This document shows, one piece after another, positions 23,942 through 37,900 of a DNA stretch of 64,000 nucleotides. The DNA is from Hermatobates lingyangjiaoensis. Taxonomy: Eukaryota > Arthropoda > Insecta > Hemiptera > Hermatobatidae. The position numbers and the translations under genes were made by a program. Under the pieces are notes generated by a model. The model saw nothing but the letters and a program-made list of their open reading frames with translations. It was not told the origin of the DNA and did no database searches. The stretch's first letter is position 1, and the number at the start of each line of letters is the position of its first letter. The DNA is taken from the NCBI GenBank assembly GCA_026182355.1, contig JAPFBL010000317.1:124001-188000 (forward strand), read 5' to 3'.

Positions 23942-26330
23942 CTGAAAACAAAATATAATAAAAAAATGAATACATAAATATTGTTAAATTGGTTAGCATA
24001 AACGTTCTAATATATCTCATTAGTTGTGCGATCCGTAAATGTGTGGTATTTTTCTTTTCTCCCAACAAAGTAACCCTGCATCGAAACCGTATATTTACAA
24101 TGTGTTCCCTTATAGATTACACATTTATCACTAACCTAAATATATCTTATATCTAAATATATACAATATATCTTATTAATTAATTGAGAATATATCTTAT
24201 TTTAACTTTAACTATAATGTCAAGTAAGATTTGTCACACTTAAATTAAGATTAATAAACACATTTTTTTTTAATAATAAAATAGACACAAACTAAACTAG
24301 TTGTAAAAGTTATTTCATTTATACTTCTAATAGTAGTCCAGCTTAATAATTAAGTAAGAATTTTATAAGTTGTATATGTCAAAATCTATATTATTCACTA
24401 ATATCTGGAGGAGTTCATAGTGTCTTTTCTCAATTTCACTGCGTTTCTGAGGCCATGCACCACCAGAGGTCAGCACCTCTCTGGTATGGTCCACTTTTAC
24501 CTTTTATTCCTTCCAAGAGTTCACACTCAAACAAGTGGTACCATGTCTGACAAGCTGACTCACAAAGACAACCAGAGCTTTCTACAATTTTTAAAACGGC
24601 TCAGATACTAATTGCACATCCTATGTGTGGTATTTACTGCTTTATCCATTTACCCCAGTATGTTAAACTCTGTTCTAAGATCCAAAAACACTTAAATAAG
24701 TCGAAAATTAATAATCCCTTGCTTGTTTTCGAAATTCAATAAGAATAAATTATTGAAAATTAATTATATTAGGAGCTACTTTTAAACATGTAAATACAAT
24801 ATAACAGATCACTGATTGTCAAGGTATTGTACGTACCTAAAGATTATGATGATAAATGTTACTATCCCAAACATATCAAATCATAACAGCTGTCTGTCGC
24901 AAAACATGCATCAATAACAATCTTTTTTGTCCAAATACTTAAAATTGTATTTGTTTCTAACTTAAACATATTAAATTATATTTGTTTTTGTCCAAAAAAT
25001 ATTAAAATACATGTTCCCCATATTAAACATATGTAATTATAATGTATATTCCGTCCCAAACAGACGTCAACATAAGGGTCTGTCAAAAATATGTAATTTT
25101 ATGTGTTACTGGTTAAAATATATGTAATTATATTTTTTCTTGTCCAAAAAATATAAAATTACATTCTTCCTGTTCTAAATGTATATAATTATAATGTATA
25201 TTCTACCCCAAACTTTATCAACATAATGTTTCTGTCCAAAACATCTGTCATTGTATGTGTTACCGGTTAAAATATATGTAATTATATTTTTTTTTATCTG
25301 AAAAATATAAAAATATATATATTTCTCTTGTAAATGTCTGTAATTATATTTTTTCTATGCTAGACAAACTTAATTGCATGTGTTTCTGGCTTAAACTAAT
25401 GTAATTATATGTCATGTGTTCCTACCTTGGAATATCAAAAAATATAATATGAATTAAAACTAAAACAATAATAAAAGAAGTAGTTTTAAATAATATTAGT
25501 TTTAAATAATAATAAAGAGAGTACTTGTGCTTTGAAATTCTCGGTCTGAGAACGCCAGGGCCTTCAACTTGTACAACACACCCTGTCAGCTTTCTTCCCA
25601 AAGGGTTGGTAAATGAAAAGGCTGCTTGAAAACGCTGGCCAACTGCAATTTTTCCACTAACCTAAAATATAAACATTACGATTTCTTCAAAATATATTTT
25701 TTTTTGTAATTAATTTAAAACAGTGTATCAGTTAAATTAAAAAAAACTGAAGTAATCTACATTCAATTTTATTGGAAGTAAACCAATAAAAAAAAACTGA
25801 AAACCAAATCATAAGATCAGATAAAATGGAAATTAATCAGAAAGATTAGTAAGAATTATTAAAAAGAATTGTTTCTTTAATCATTAAACGAAATGACAGG
25901 AAAAGCTTCGTAATCAAATGAGTTATAAATTACTACCGGCAGGGTTTGTGTAGATTTTATTGTCATGTTTTGAGTTCCACATACCCTTTTTTTTAAGTTT
26001 TTTTGATGATGTCTGACAGTGTCATTTGTCTTTACAAACATATATATATTATATATTATTATTTATTTATATATATATATATATTTATATACTTTTTCGA
26101 TGAAAATACGATCTGAAATGGACAAATACAGTTCAATGAACATAAAAAAACATAGAAAATTAAAACACACACATACAGTCTCTAATTTTCGGTTGAACCG
26201 TCGGTTGGAGACCCAACCGCCTCTGTACCATTGCGCTTGGTTTCCCTCTCTTATCTCTCCTGAAGACGGTTCAACCGAAAATTAGAGACTGCAAGTGTGT
26301 GTTTTTAACTTCTCTAAGTTTCTTACATAT

Positions 26331-26364
<34 letters not shown>

Positions 26365-27363
26365 GTGTGTGTGTGTGTGTGTGTTGTGTTGTGTGTGTGT
26401 GTGTGTTGTGTTGTGTGTGTGTGTATGTGTCCGTGTATATATATGTTTATGAATTGTGTATGTATCAACGTAAAACCACAGTAAAAAATCAGAAAAATAA
26501 CTAAGATCTTTCAACCAAAATAAGCGATCTTCATCGGAGTCAAACTAATACCAAGTACTGTATCGGGTTCAATTGAATCTAAAAAACTAATTCTAACTGA
26601 ACTTACATTTCAGATTATACTTTACCTTCAAAAAAAAAACTAGAAAATATAAATGCAACATTTATTATAAATTTTTGTACTTAAATACTATGAATGGTAG
26701 CTGTATTGGACATCATACAAAGAATGCATGATTTCTAGAATAGCCTTGAAACCTTTGATCACATTATGTCTGAATGCGAGCCAATGGAAACTATAAACGT
26801 TTTTGTCAAATCTTACCTAAAACTATAAAAGTGAAGGATAATTGAATATGCACATTTATGAAGATCGTTAAAGAGCGTAAAATCGTAAGTTGAATTTAGT
26901 TACAACAAGGAGATGCAACAACAATGTAACAAGGAGTTACAACAATGTTACAGGCATGCCCCAGAGAGTATGAGTAGGAAAAGATTCCAGTAACCAGTTT
27001 AATATTGTTAATAACTTGTCAGATTAATCAGTTATTTCATGTTCCTTATAACTGATAAAATGATTATAGTCTCACGTAAACAAATGATTCACTATGATTA
27101 ATATGTATGTACAGTCACATTAAAATAAAACAAATAATCAGTTCATAGTGAACGAGTTTGATATTATGTTAACTTATAGTTAATTGAGTGTATCACTCCA
27201 AATTTTTTGGTGAACAAATTGGGTAAGTGCATAGAATAGAAACTTAAAAGTTTTCATGTAAGTGTCCCATACAAAAATTTAAATTTAATGAAATTTGTAC
27301 CATGTATTACACCATATAGACAATATTAAATAAAAAATTTTAAGTTTCTCAAATAATTAAAAG

Positions 27364-27411
<48 letters not shown>

Positions 27412-30206
27412 AGAACAAGAGTACTTTTTTTTATATACAAAATACAATCCCCATAACGTAATATTGTCAAAAACCAAAAGGATCAATTGCCATGCCAAAC
27501 ATATATATTTACTTATAACCAACAATTTCATTATCTGTTAAACTTAATGTCAAATAAGTGACTTGTAAATTGATTAAAAAATTGTATAAAACTATCCACA
27601 AACAACCAAACTTATTGTTAAAAATATCAAAAATGGTCTCAGAGGACTTCAAAATTCTAAAACCTTCAAATCACAAATATTATTTTCATCATCACTATAC
27701 ATTACTTATAAGTAAAGTAAATAAATAAGTATTAATGTAAAAATATATATAATATAAAATAAATAAGTACATAAATTTGGAAGGCCCTAAAATGTAAAAT
27801 TCGTCAAAATCTATTTTTTTTTTAATAAAATAAAGAATAATAATAAATCAGCTATGAAAGTTTTGTTACAATAAATAATAGTTGAAGGACATTACCCTAA
27901 CATCCATCCTTGGCTTTACAAGGGGAAAGTCGTCTTCTTCACTCCATGCCTGCCAGTTTCTTTCACATGACAAACCCCAAATATTTTAATCATGCTGTGG
28001 TCAACCAATTTATCCATGTAGTTGCTTGCTGTAACTGTCAACCTTAAACTTTCCTCTGTTAAACAAATGATTCATTTTATAGTTATTTTGAAAGAAACGT
28101 ATAATAAAGTTATAATAGGATGAAAAAAATTAAAACTTATATACCTTTATTAAATAAAAAATATATTTAGGTAAATAAAAATCATTTTAAAAACTTACAG
28201 CTTTTAAAATAAAAAAGATACTATTCTATAAGCAAGAGATGTAACCGAAAGAAGTAAATGATTAAAAGATAGTTAATCTTGGTGGGTTCTGTTCACTGAT
28301 ATTGCTGATGGTCAAGAAAATAACTGGTTTCTTAAAAAGGGTTTGTTTTTTTTATTTTTAAAACGGAACATTGAGGGAAACAATTAATCAATTTGAAAAT
28401 TTTACATTAATATTCAATGTAGAAGGATTCAAGTAAACGATGTAAGAAATCTACTGGCTATTTGAACAATAGCCATGTTCTCTTGTAGGATACTATTTCG
28501 TTTCAAGAAATGTTCACTTTGGTTTTTCAAAAATGTATCACTGCTGTAGTTATACTAATGAAATTATTTGCAAATAATAAATTATTTGTGATGTACAAAA
28601 ATAAGCTTATAAATTGATATGTCCTTCAATCACTATCTGTACTACCTCAGGAATGACAGGCTAATAATTATATCCCATTTAGATGTTTACGTTATGCTTA
28701 AGTGAGACGTTATGTTTTATATACTCAAGAAATTTGACATTAAGTTACTTATAGTAAAGTAGAGTGTAGGCCACTCCAGATTTTTTTTCTATGCTAGACA
28801 AACGTAATTGCATGTGTTTCTGGCTTAAACTAATGTAATTATATGTTATGTGTTCGTAACTTGGAATATCAAAAAAAATATAATATTAATTAAAATTAAA
28901 ACAATAATCAAAGAAATAGTTTTAAATAATATTAGTAATAAAATAAAGAGAGTACTTGTGCTTTGAAATTCTCGGTCTGAGAACGCCAGGGCCTTCAACT
29001 TGTACAACACACCCTGTCAGCTTTCTTCCCAAAGGGTTGGTAAATGAAAAGGCTGCTTGAAAACGCTGGCCAACTGCAATTTTTCCACTAACCTAAAATA
29101 TAAACATTACGATTTCTTCAAAATATTTTTTGTAATTAATTTAAAACATTGTATCAGTTTAAAAAAAACTGAAGTAATCTACATTCAATTTTATTGGAAA
29201 TAAACCAATAAATAAAAACTGAAAACCAAATCACAAGATCAGACAAAATGGAAATTAATCAGAAAGATTAGTAACAATTATTAAAAAAATTGTTTCTTTA
29301 ATCATTAAACGAAATGACAGGATGCATGATTTCTAAAATAGCCTTGAAACCTTTGATCACATTATGTCTGAATGCGAGTCAATGGAAACTATAAACGTTT
29401 TTGTCAAATCTTACCTAAAACTATAAAAGTGAAGGATAATTGAATATGCTCATTTATCAATTGAAGCATATTCTTTAAAGATTAAGAGCGTAAAATCGTA
29501 AGTTGAATTTAGTTACAACAAGGAGATGCAACAACAATGTAACAAGGAGATGCAACAACAATGTAACAGGAGTTACAACAATGTTACAGGCATGCCCCAG
29601 AGAGTATGAGTAGGAAAAGATTCCAGTAACCAGTTTAATATTGTTAATAACTTGTCAGATTAATCAGTTATTTCATGTTCCTTATAACTGATAAAATGAT
29701 TATAGTCTCACGTAAACAAATGATTCACTATGATTAATATGTATGTACAGTCACATTAAAATAAAACAAATAATCAGTTCATAGTGAACGAGTTTGATAT
29801 TATGTTAACTTATAGTAAAGTTGAGTGTAGGTCACTCCAGATTTTTTGGTGAACAAATTGGATAAGTGCATAGAATAGAAACTTAAAAGTTTTCATGTAA
29901 GTGTCCCATACAAAAATTTAAAATTAATGAAATTTGTACTATGTATTACACACATACGAGTACAAACTGCTGTAACCGACCAGCTGAAGGCCATTCCAGA
30001 ATCCGAGTTCCAGCAATGCTACAATGATTGGAAGGACTGTCTCCAGCGCTGTGTGGCTTCCGAAGGGGACTATTTTGAAGGTGACAATATCACATTGTAA
30101 TTATATTTGAATAGAAAATTTAAAAAAAATCAGTCTCACTACTTTATTTACACACCTCGTATAGACAATATTAAATAAAAAAATTTAAGTTTCTCAAATA
30201 ACTAAA

Positions 30207-30240
<34 letters not shown>

Positions 30241-33200
30241 AAGAACAAGAGTACTTTTTTTTATTTACAAAATACAATCCCCATAACGTAATATTGTCAA
30301 AAACCAAAAGGATCTGCCATGCCAAACATATGTATTTACTTATAACCAACAATTTCATTATCTGTTAAACTTAATGTCAAATAAGTGACTTGTAAATTGA
30401 TTAAAAAATTGTATACAACTATCCAAAAACAACCAAACTTATTGTTAAAAATATCAAAAATGGTCTCAGAGGACTTCAAAAATTCTAAAACCTTCAAATC
30501 ACAAATATTATTTTCATCATCACTATACATTACTTATAAGTAAAGTAAATAAATAAGTATTAATGTAAAAATATATATAATATAAAATAAATAAGTACAT
30601 AAATTTGGAAGAGCCCTAAAATGTATAAATTCGTCAAAATCTATTTTTTTTTTTTAATAAAATAAAGAATAATAATAAATCAGCTATGAAAGTTTTGTTA
30701 CAATAAATAATAGTTGAAGGACATTACCCTAACATCCATCCTTGGCTTTACAAGGGGAAAGTCGTCTTCTTCACTCCATGCCTGCCCAGTTTCTTTCACA
30801 TGACAAACCCCAAATATTTTAATCATGCTGTGGTCAACCAATTTATCCATGTAGTTGCTTGCTGTAACTGTCAACCTTAAACTTTCCTCTGTTAAAACAA
30901 ATGATTCATTTTATAGTTTTTTTGAAAGAAACGTATAATAAAGTTATAATAGGATGAAAAAAAATTAAAACTTATATACCTTTATTAAATAAAAATATAT
31001 ATTTAGGTAAATAAAAATCATTTTTAAAAACTCTACAGCTTTTAAAATAATAAAAGATACTATTCTATAAGCAAGAGATGTAACCGAAAGAAGTAAATGA
31101 TTAAAAGATAGTATAATCTTGGTGGGTTCTGTTCACTGATATTGCTGATGGTCAAGAAAATAACTAGGTTTCTTAAAAATGGGTTTGTTTGTTTTCATTT
31201 TTATACGGAACATTGAGGAATACCAATTAACTCAAGTACTGAATCAGTGTATTATTTTTATAGTAACTCTTATGTGAATGATATTTTTCCATGGCAGTTA
31301 TACTATTGTTATTAAGAACTAAGTAGTTAAAACAAATTATTATGTAATTCTTTTGGTTAATACACAAAAATATTATATCAATAACTTATCATTTATTTCA
31401 TTAGTTTAATGATATTCTTACTTTAGTAATTATATCTGCTATTTCGTTGTAAGACATATTTACCTATAATAAGTAGTGAAAAAGAAATATTCAAAAAGAA
31501 ATCACTTAAATCAGAGAGCAACTAGAGTTTTGAAGCAATGAGCAGTGGTTGACAAAACCAACCTTTATTATTATTATTTTATCAGTTCAATTATTCTGAT
31601 AAAAGATATTCCAGTAACATTTTATGCTTCAAGGCACTCTCAAGTAACAGAAATAAGTTGTTCAAAGCGTCAACAGATAGCACAGTGATCGATATAAACT
31701 TATTTTTCACAGGAGGTTAAGCTAAGCAAGTAAGGATTAAAAAATGAATGAATAATAATTTAATCGTATTGAAAATGAAGACATTTGTGTACCACTAGCC
31801 GAAGAAACACTAGTCAAAACCACAATGATTCTTAAATTATTTTCTCATCTAAAAAAGTTTATCAGATATGACATATTTTTACCAAAGTTTTGTCTTTTTG
31901 GCAAATACATATGCCATACCAATAAAGCATAAATGTATACTAAGATAAAACAGATATTATTATTATTAATCATATATTCTGATAAAGATTATTGTCATTG
32001 TTATTTTTCTAAATAACGTAAGTAACAGGTAAGATTGGAAATGAAATAGACAGTACATACAATAGTTACCAAATGTGACAGTTGACCAGAACACTTAACC
32101 AATAATATTAGTGCTATGTTTACTAAACTCAACTGTCATTTTGACAAATCTGTGAAGATTTCCAATGGTAATTATAAAAGGTTGGAACGTTTTCTCTGTG
32201 ATTGTCAATGATGTTGTCTGTATGACTGTTGTACTAAATCAAAAACAAAAAATAACTAAAAAAACAAAACACTTCTTAACTTTTATCTAATGGTTGCATA
32301 CGGGTAAATTAAAAATATAAAAATTTTCTAGCCTTTATATACAACAATTATCTGAAATAAATACCGTTTCATCTTTTGGCAAAGCATATAAAACAACAGT
32401 AAGTTGATCCTAAAATTTTAATAACAGATTTTATTACTTCAACAATTAATTAGTTTTTGTCCTGTTTTGTCAAAATATCATAAAAAGTGGTTTTGGTTTT
32501 GCAATGATTTTTTTTTCATCTAACCAAAGATATTTTGAGTTTTTTTGTAATAAAAAAAAACTGTTATAAGATTATTTTTATATTTTTTTCGTTATTTTGT
32601 GAAGATTTTATTTAAAACTAACTGAATTAAGTACTATTGTAAATTCATAAAATTATATATGTACATACTTCCTCCTCCAGCTACTTTGAAATTAGCATGA
32701 GTTCTTTTTAATCTGTGCACTGTCACACCAGTATAAAACACTGAGCAGGCTGACAGAACTGCTTCCACATTCCTTACTTCTTTACCTGTGTTCTAAAATT
32801 AAATAAAAACATATTTTTAAAATAAATTAATCTAGCAGAGCATTCTAGTTTTGTTGATTTAATCAACACATAATCAAATACAAACGTTTATTCTATTTAA
32901 CCTAATATAAATCTGAACTCAACTTAAAGAATTAACTTCTGTTAGATATATAGTGATGTAAAAATATTACAATAAATATATGACATTATAATCAATAGAA
33001 AAAATTACAGAGTTATAAGTCTTTTTAAAGAAGCCTCGCTGTCAAAAAACTTGTATGTTGACTTGATTTTTTTATCATTTTTTGGTATGCACGAAAATTA
33101 ATATCATACGAAAAGCATAAAACTGTATTATACCTTTGGATATTAATTCTCCTATTTTCAAAATAGTATAAATATAAAAAATGTGCCTACTAAAGACTTG

Positions 33201-34896
33201 TAATAAAACCACTTGTACTTTCCATTATTGATTAATCAACTTAAAATTCTGTTTGAATAAAAATATTTCTTTAATGTGAATAATACTAATTTTTCAGCAT
33301 TATTCTTTGCAATACCAGGCTCAAATAATAATTTATAAATTATGTCACCATTCGTGACAAATAAATATGATTAAATGATATTAAATAATAAAATTACAAT
33401 TAAATTAATATTATATTATATATGAAACAGATTAATTTATAAGAAACATAAAAGTTTTGATTTATTTAATGGCATTTATTGCTTTTGAATAATCAGTAAA
33501 ACCATTGTTTTATAGAAGTCAAAATAAAAATCAAGCATTCATTTTTTTAAATCTAAAACAATATTTAATAATATAACTGAAATGAATTATAAACATATAA
33601 TCTCTCTTATTTAGTACACAGTAAGGAATTCTAAACCAGTCTTGAAAGTTTTTCAACTTTAAAAGCTTTTGTTGATGCAAAATCTAGATCGATGAGTACA
33701 ATAATCTTCCAGAAATGATGGATTTATAGCTAATGTAATTTGTTGTTTTGGTTGAATGATGTTCGTTCTACATATGTATTTCTTACTTTGGTTTTAACAT
33801 CAATATTTATATGGAATTCAATATATATAATTATAATATAACTTTATTACAAAATAATAACTATAAAAAACACAAATAAAACATTATATTAACTAACTAA
33901 CTTATGTGAAAATAAGTATCATTATTTACATGGCTTCATTACCTTTAAGTGAACTATAACTGAAAATGGTTGCCCGTATTTGATTTGCTCAATTGGTACA
34001 AGTTCAAATTCCACATCTTCTTTCCGCTTTGGTGGTAAATCATATATCAGATCAGCGTGTTTCACTCCTCGAACAGCATTAAAAACTGCCAGTCGTTCAC
34101 AGTTGGAACCTTTTCAAAAATAACACACATATTGTGCAGTTAATGTTAAATAATATGAAAGAAATTAAATTCTAATAATAATATATAACTTTTAATACAT
34201 AATATCTTTTTATATATCATCTAAAAAATATAATTAAACCAAGAATAAATTTTATAATCTGAGATTAAAATATTTTATGATTATATGCCAACTTTATTAC
34301 ATTATTACATTATTTATTACATTATCACATTATTATTGTAATGTGATTTTAGGTTTTTAGATTAATTTTGTTATATGTAGTTTTAATTTCTTTTTTTGCT
34401 GAAGATGGTGTATGTAACACCGAAACATGACCAATAAGAATTCAAACAAATATGGTGATTTAATTTTTAAGTTGAACCCAGAAATGAAGAAAAGATTTCG
34501 AAATTTGGAAAAATATTCGACGAAGTTAAATCAAGTGGAATCAGACATAAAATTTTTAAATGCATGTATTCAAGAAGGACTGCTCCCAACTTTTACTAAT
34601 ATATATATATATATATATATATCAATGATCAAACCACAATAAGAAAATGGGAAAACAAGACTAAGATCTTTCAACCGTAACAAGCGGTCTTCGTCAGAGT
34701 CAAAAACCCAACTGAAACACTAGATGCAGAGAACATCTGGTGATGTTCAGATGTTCTCTGCATCTAGTGTTTCAGTTGGGTTTTTGACTCTGACGAAGAC
34801 CGCTTGTTACGGTTGAAAGATCTTAGTCTTGTTTTCCCATTTTCTTATTGTGGTTTGATCATTGATTGTTATTTCACGTGTTTACGAGTATGTGAA

Positions 34897-34930
<34 letters not shown>

Positions 34931-37900
34931 GAAAACATCTGGTGAGGAGTTGGGAAGAGTGGGAGGGAAGAGTGGTATTTTAAAAGGGTGAAAGCGCAGG
35001 AAAGGACTAATGTCCAGAAAGGGATGTTTGGGGAAACAAAGGAGTACAGTAAGAAAAAGTAAAAAAAAACTATCCGCTAGCTGTCAACCCTCTTTGAAGA
35101 GGCTATTGCCCTCGTGACGAAAGTATCAAGTTTGAAGAGACCGTTACTAATGTTCCTACGCTTTCACCCTTTTAAAATACCACTCTTCCCTCCCTCTCTT
35201 CTCAACTCCTCAACAGATGTTTTCTGCATCTAGTGTTCAGTTGGGTTTTTGACTCTGACGAAGACCGCTTGTTACGGTTGAAAGATCTTAGTCTTGTTTT
35301 CCCATTTCTTATTGTGGTTTGATCATTGATTGTTATTTCACGTGTTTATGTGAAATCTTTTTACATATGTATATATTCGACAGAGTTATCGTAGATGACC
35401 AGTAGAGTCTTTGTCAGTTCGAATGTGACTTTGATGAAGACCAGGTGTTTTGGTTGAATGATCTCAGTTCTATATATATATTTCTTAATTTGGTTTTAAC
35501 AATAATATTTATATGGAATTCAATATATATAATTGTAATATAACTTTATCACAAAATATTTAATAGCTATAAAAAACAAAAATAAAACATTATATTAACC
35601 ATTTCTCATAAACAAATAATAAGAAAATATCACAAGTAAAACATTAAAATATAGTTACCTTCTTCCATTTTATACTCTGAGGTTATGTCAGCCATATCAG
35701 TTGTTTCTCCTGACTCATCATCCCTCTCAACTTTTTTGGTTACAATTTTCCTTCCAACACTAAAAGTATGTTATATTAAAATTTCTTAATATTTAAAGTA
35801 ACAAAAGGATAAATTTAAAGGCAGTGAATGATGAAGCAAATTTATACAAGTTATAATGTAATAAGTTATATAATTTATATAAGCTATACATTTCACTTGG
35901 AGTTTCTTGCAAAAAAATTTATTACAACCCTATATAAAAAAATTTACTATTTATAATATATTTATTTATATTTAAAACAGTCTAACTTATTACCATAAAT
36001 CACAATATTAATTTTATAATTTGCATTTAATCATCTTTTAATGATAGTTTTTCTACCAAGAGTGATATATTGTTTCTAATTAAAATTACTGACTGGTATT
36101 TGTTCATAGCAAGTTTAGAAAATCCCCAGTTAGACTTATCATCTTCTAAAAAGTGGCAAACATCAGCGTTGACTTCGGCAAATATGAATGGGGTATCGTA
36201 GAGAAATCCTACTTTGCCTTGCTTCACTGCTTCAACAGATGCTGGTCCACACCGGTACATACCTTCAAACAGTATAACATGTTTTTAGTATGTCGAAAAC
36301 ATTTTAGTGTAAATACATATATACAAATGCCATAGAAATACAATTTAAATATAATATTTTCATAGTTTATATATTCGATGATAACTAATTATTTGTTTGA
36401 ATATTTCAATTAATCATTTTATTAGTTTTAAAATTCGTCATAAAAAAAACTTACTGTCACTTTCTTCTTGAGGTGTTGCATCAATAATTTGCCACCCACC
36501 ATACCCAGGAGGAAGGTCCGGTCGTGCCATCCAAACGTCGTTCCACACATGAAATTCCAGCAGGAGTCATAGCATTCACCATCCGGTCCACCAGTTATTT
36601 CATTTCCATCCTAGAGACGACAATAATAATTATTGCAACAAAGTCATCAAGTTTTTAAATTTTAATTTAAAATTTAAAAAATACTTTTAATGGAAAACAA
36701 AATATACATATTTATTTTTTAATTATTTCACACTCACAAATTTTAATTCCATTTTTGAAACAACACTGCTGAATATTTCATTCATGAATGTATTATTGGT
36801 TTCTAGTGAAATAGAAATCTGTAAATATATTTTCTTTTGCCACCAGTGCTGACCTCAGAGCAACAAACAAATGTGGCTTATTTTTTATAGACAAATTTAA
36901 TTTGGTTTTATATTAGGTATGCCAATTTTATTGTTTTTTAATTTTTTTACATGAAATAAAGTTCAAAAATTGTTCAAAAAATAATTAAATTGTTATACAA
37001 TATTTTGTTTTTATTTTTTATTCTCGACAATGCAAGGAGATAAAATTTATTATATTTTATTGCCAGATTTTTACTTTCTCAACCCTTTTTTATAAGATCA
37101 ACAATTTGTTGAGTATAAGAAGAACAAAATAAACACTTTTTAAAACAAATACTAACTAAAAACAATTAAAAAAATAATGCAAATTTACTTAAGAAGAAAA
37201 ACTATCATTTTATTGAATTATCCTTACCGTAAAACATACTGTAATACATAAAATCTTGATTTTCTCATAATCGTCATATGTTGAGTTCTCCCTCTCGCAG
37301 CTCATCATATTATACTATTTTTTTTTAATATCAACACTCAGGCTTTCACATTTTGGTGTTGTTTTAGGAGTGTAAATTACGGTTTATTTATTATTTCAAT
37401 CCCATTTTAGTAATGAGAAAGTCACATTACCATGTTTCTTCTACACTGAGAGTCCTAAATTTTGCCCAACTCAAATGTATTTACAGTAGGAATCATACAG
37501 GCTTGGAATGAACGGCTTAACGTACTCTCCCAGGGATGAAGGCTCAGATTTTTTCACTTCCCGAGTTAAAAAATCAAGGACCAGAATAAAATCGAACCCA
37601 AGGTATACTAGTCTAGCAGAATACAATCCAATGAACTACCTGATCCAATTAGATAACTTGTGAGCAGCAGAATATGTCTACTTACTTAATAAAAAAATAT
37701 TGGTGTGAAATTAAAATTTATTAATATTAATTAATGAAATAAATGTTAATATAACACTTACGTACCTTGTCAAAATATTTATCGACAGTAAGAGAAGCGT
37801 TTGTGTCATGAGCAGAAATGTAGTTTGTAACAGATCTGCAAGGAATTCCCAAAGCTCGGCAAACTAAGGAAAATAATTTATCTCAGCTGGATATGAATTA

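Larger units (their letters stand above)
25350..28376. repeat. Tandem segmental duplication inside the gene, unit 1
   Basis: About 3.0 kb carrying exons 15B and 14B with their introns. It matches 28785-31218 almost base for base, starting at the shared ttttttctatgctagac and ending at acggaacattgagg. Unit 1 has 823 extra bases (25901-26723) absent from unit 2. They include microsatellites and a palindromic PLE end, so this is either an insertion here or a deletion in unit 2. Confidence 0.9.
28785..31218. repeat. Tandem segmental duplication inside the gene, unit 2
   Basis: About 2.4 kb carrying exons 15A and 14A, a direct repeat of 25350-28376. It differs by lacking the 823-base stretch and by carrying a 203-base mariner-derived insert at 29957-30159. 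High identity in introns as well as exons indicates a recent duplication. Confidence 0.9.

Noticed and set aside
24420..24611. 63-codon plus-strand frame in the last intron
   Set aside because: No domain or splice support. Local composition is only slightly less AT-rich, and it is antisense within an intron.
26295..26514. Open frames of Ile-Tyr and Cys-Val repeats around (TA)n/(TG)n tracts here and at 5837-6066 and 57345-57608
   Set aside because: Microsatellite translations; not genes.
34982..35160. Loop of the inverted repeat as another hammerhead (GTGACGAAAG)
   Set aside because: Lacks CTGANGA and a stem II; only GACGAAA resembles the core.
36153..36335. Plus-strand open frame over transglutaminase exon 10
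   Set aside because: Antisense shadow of a well-supported exon.
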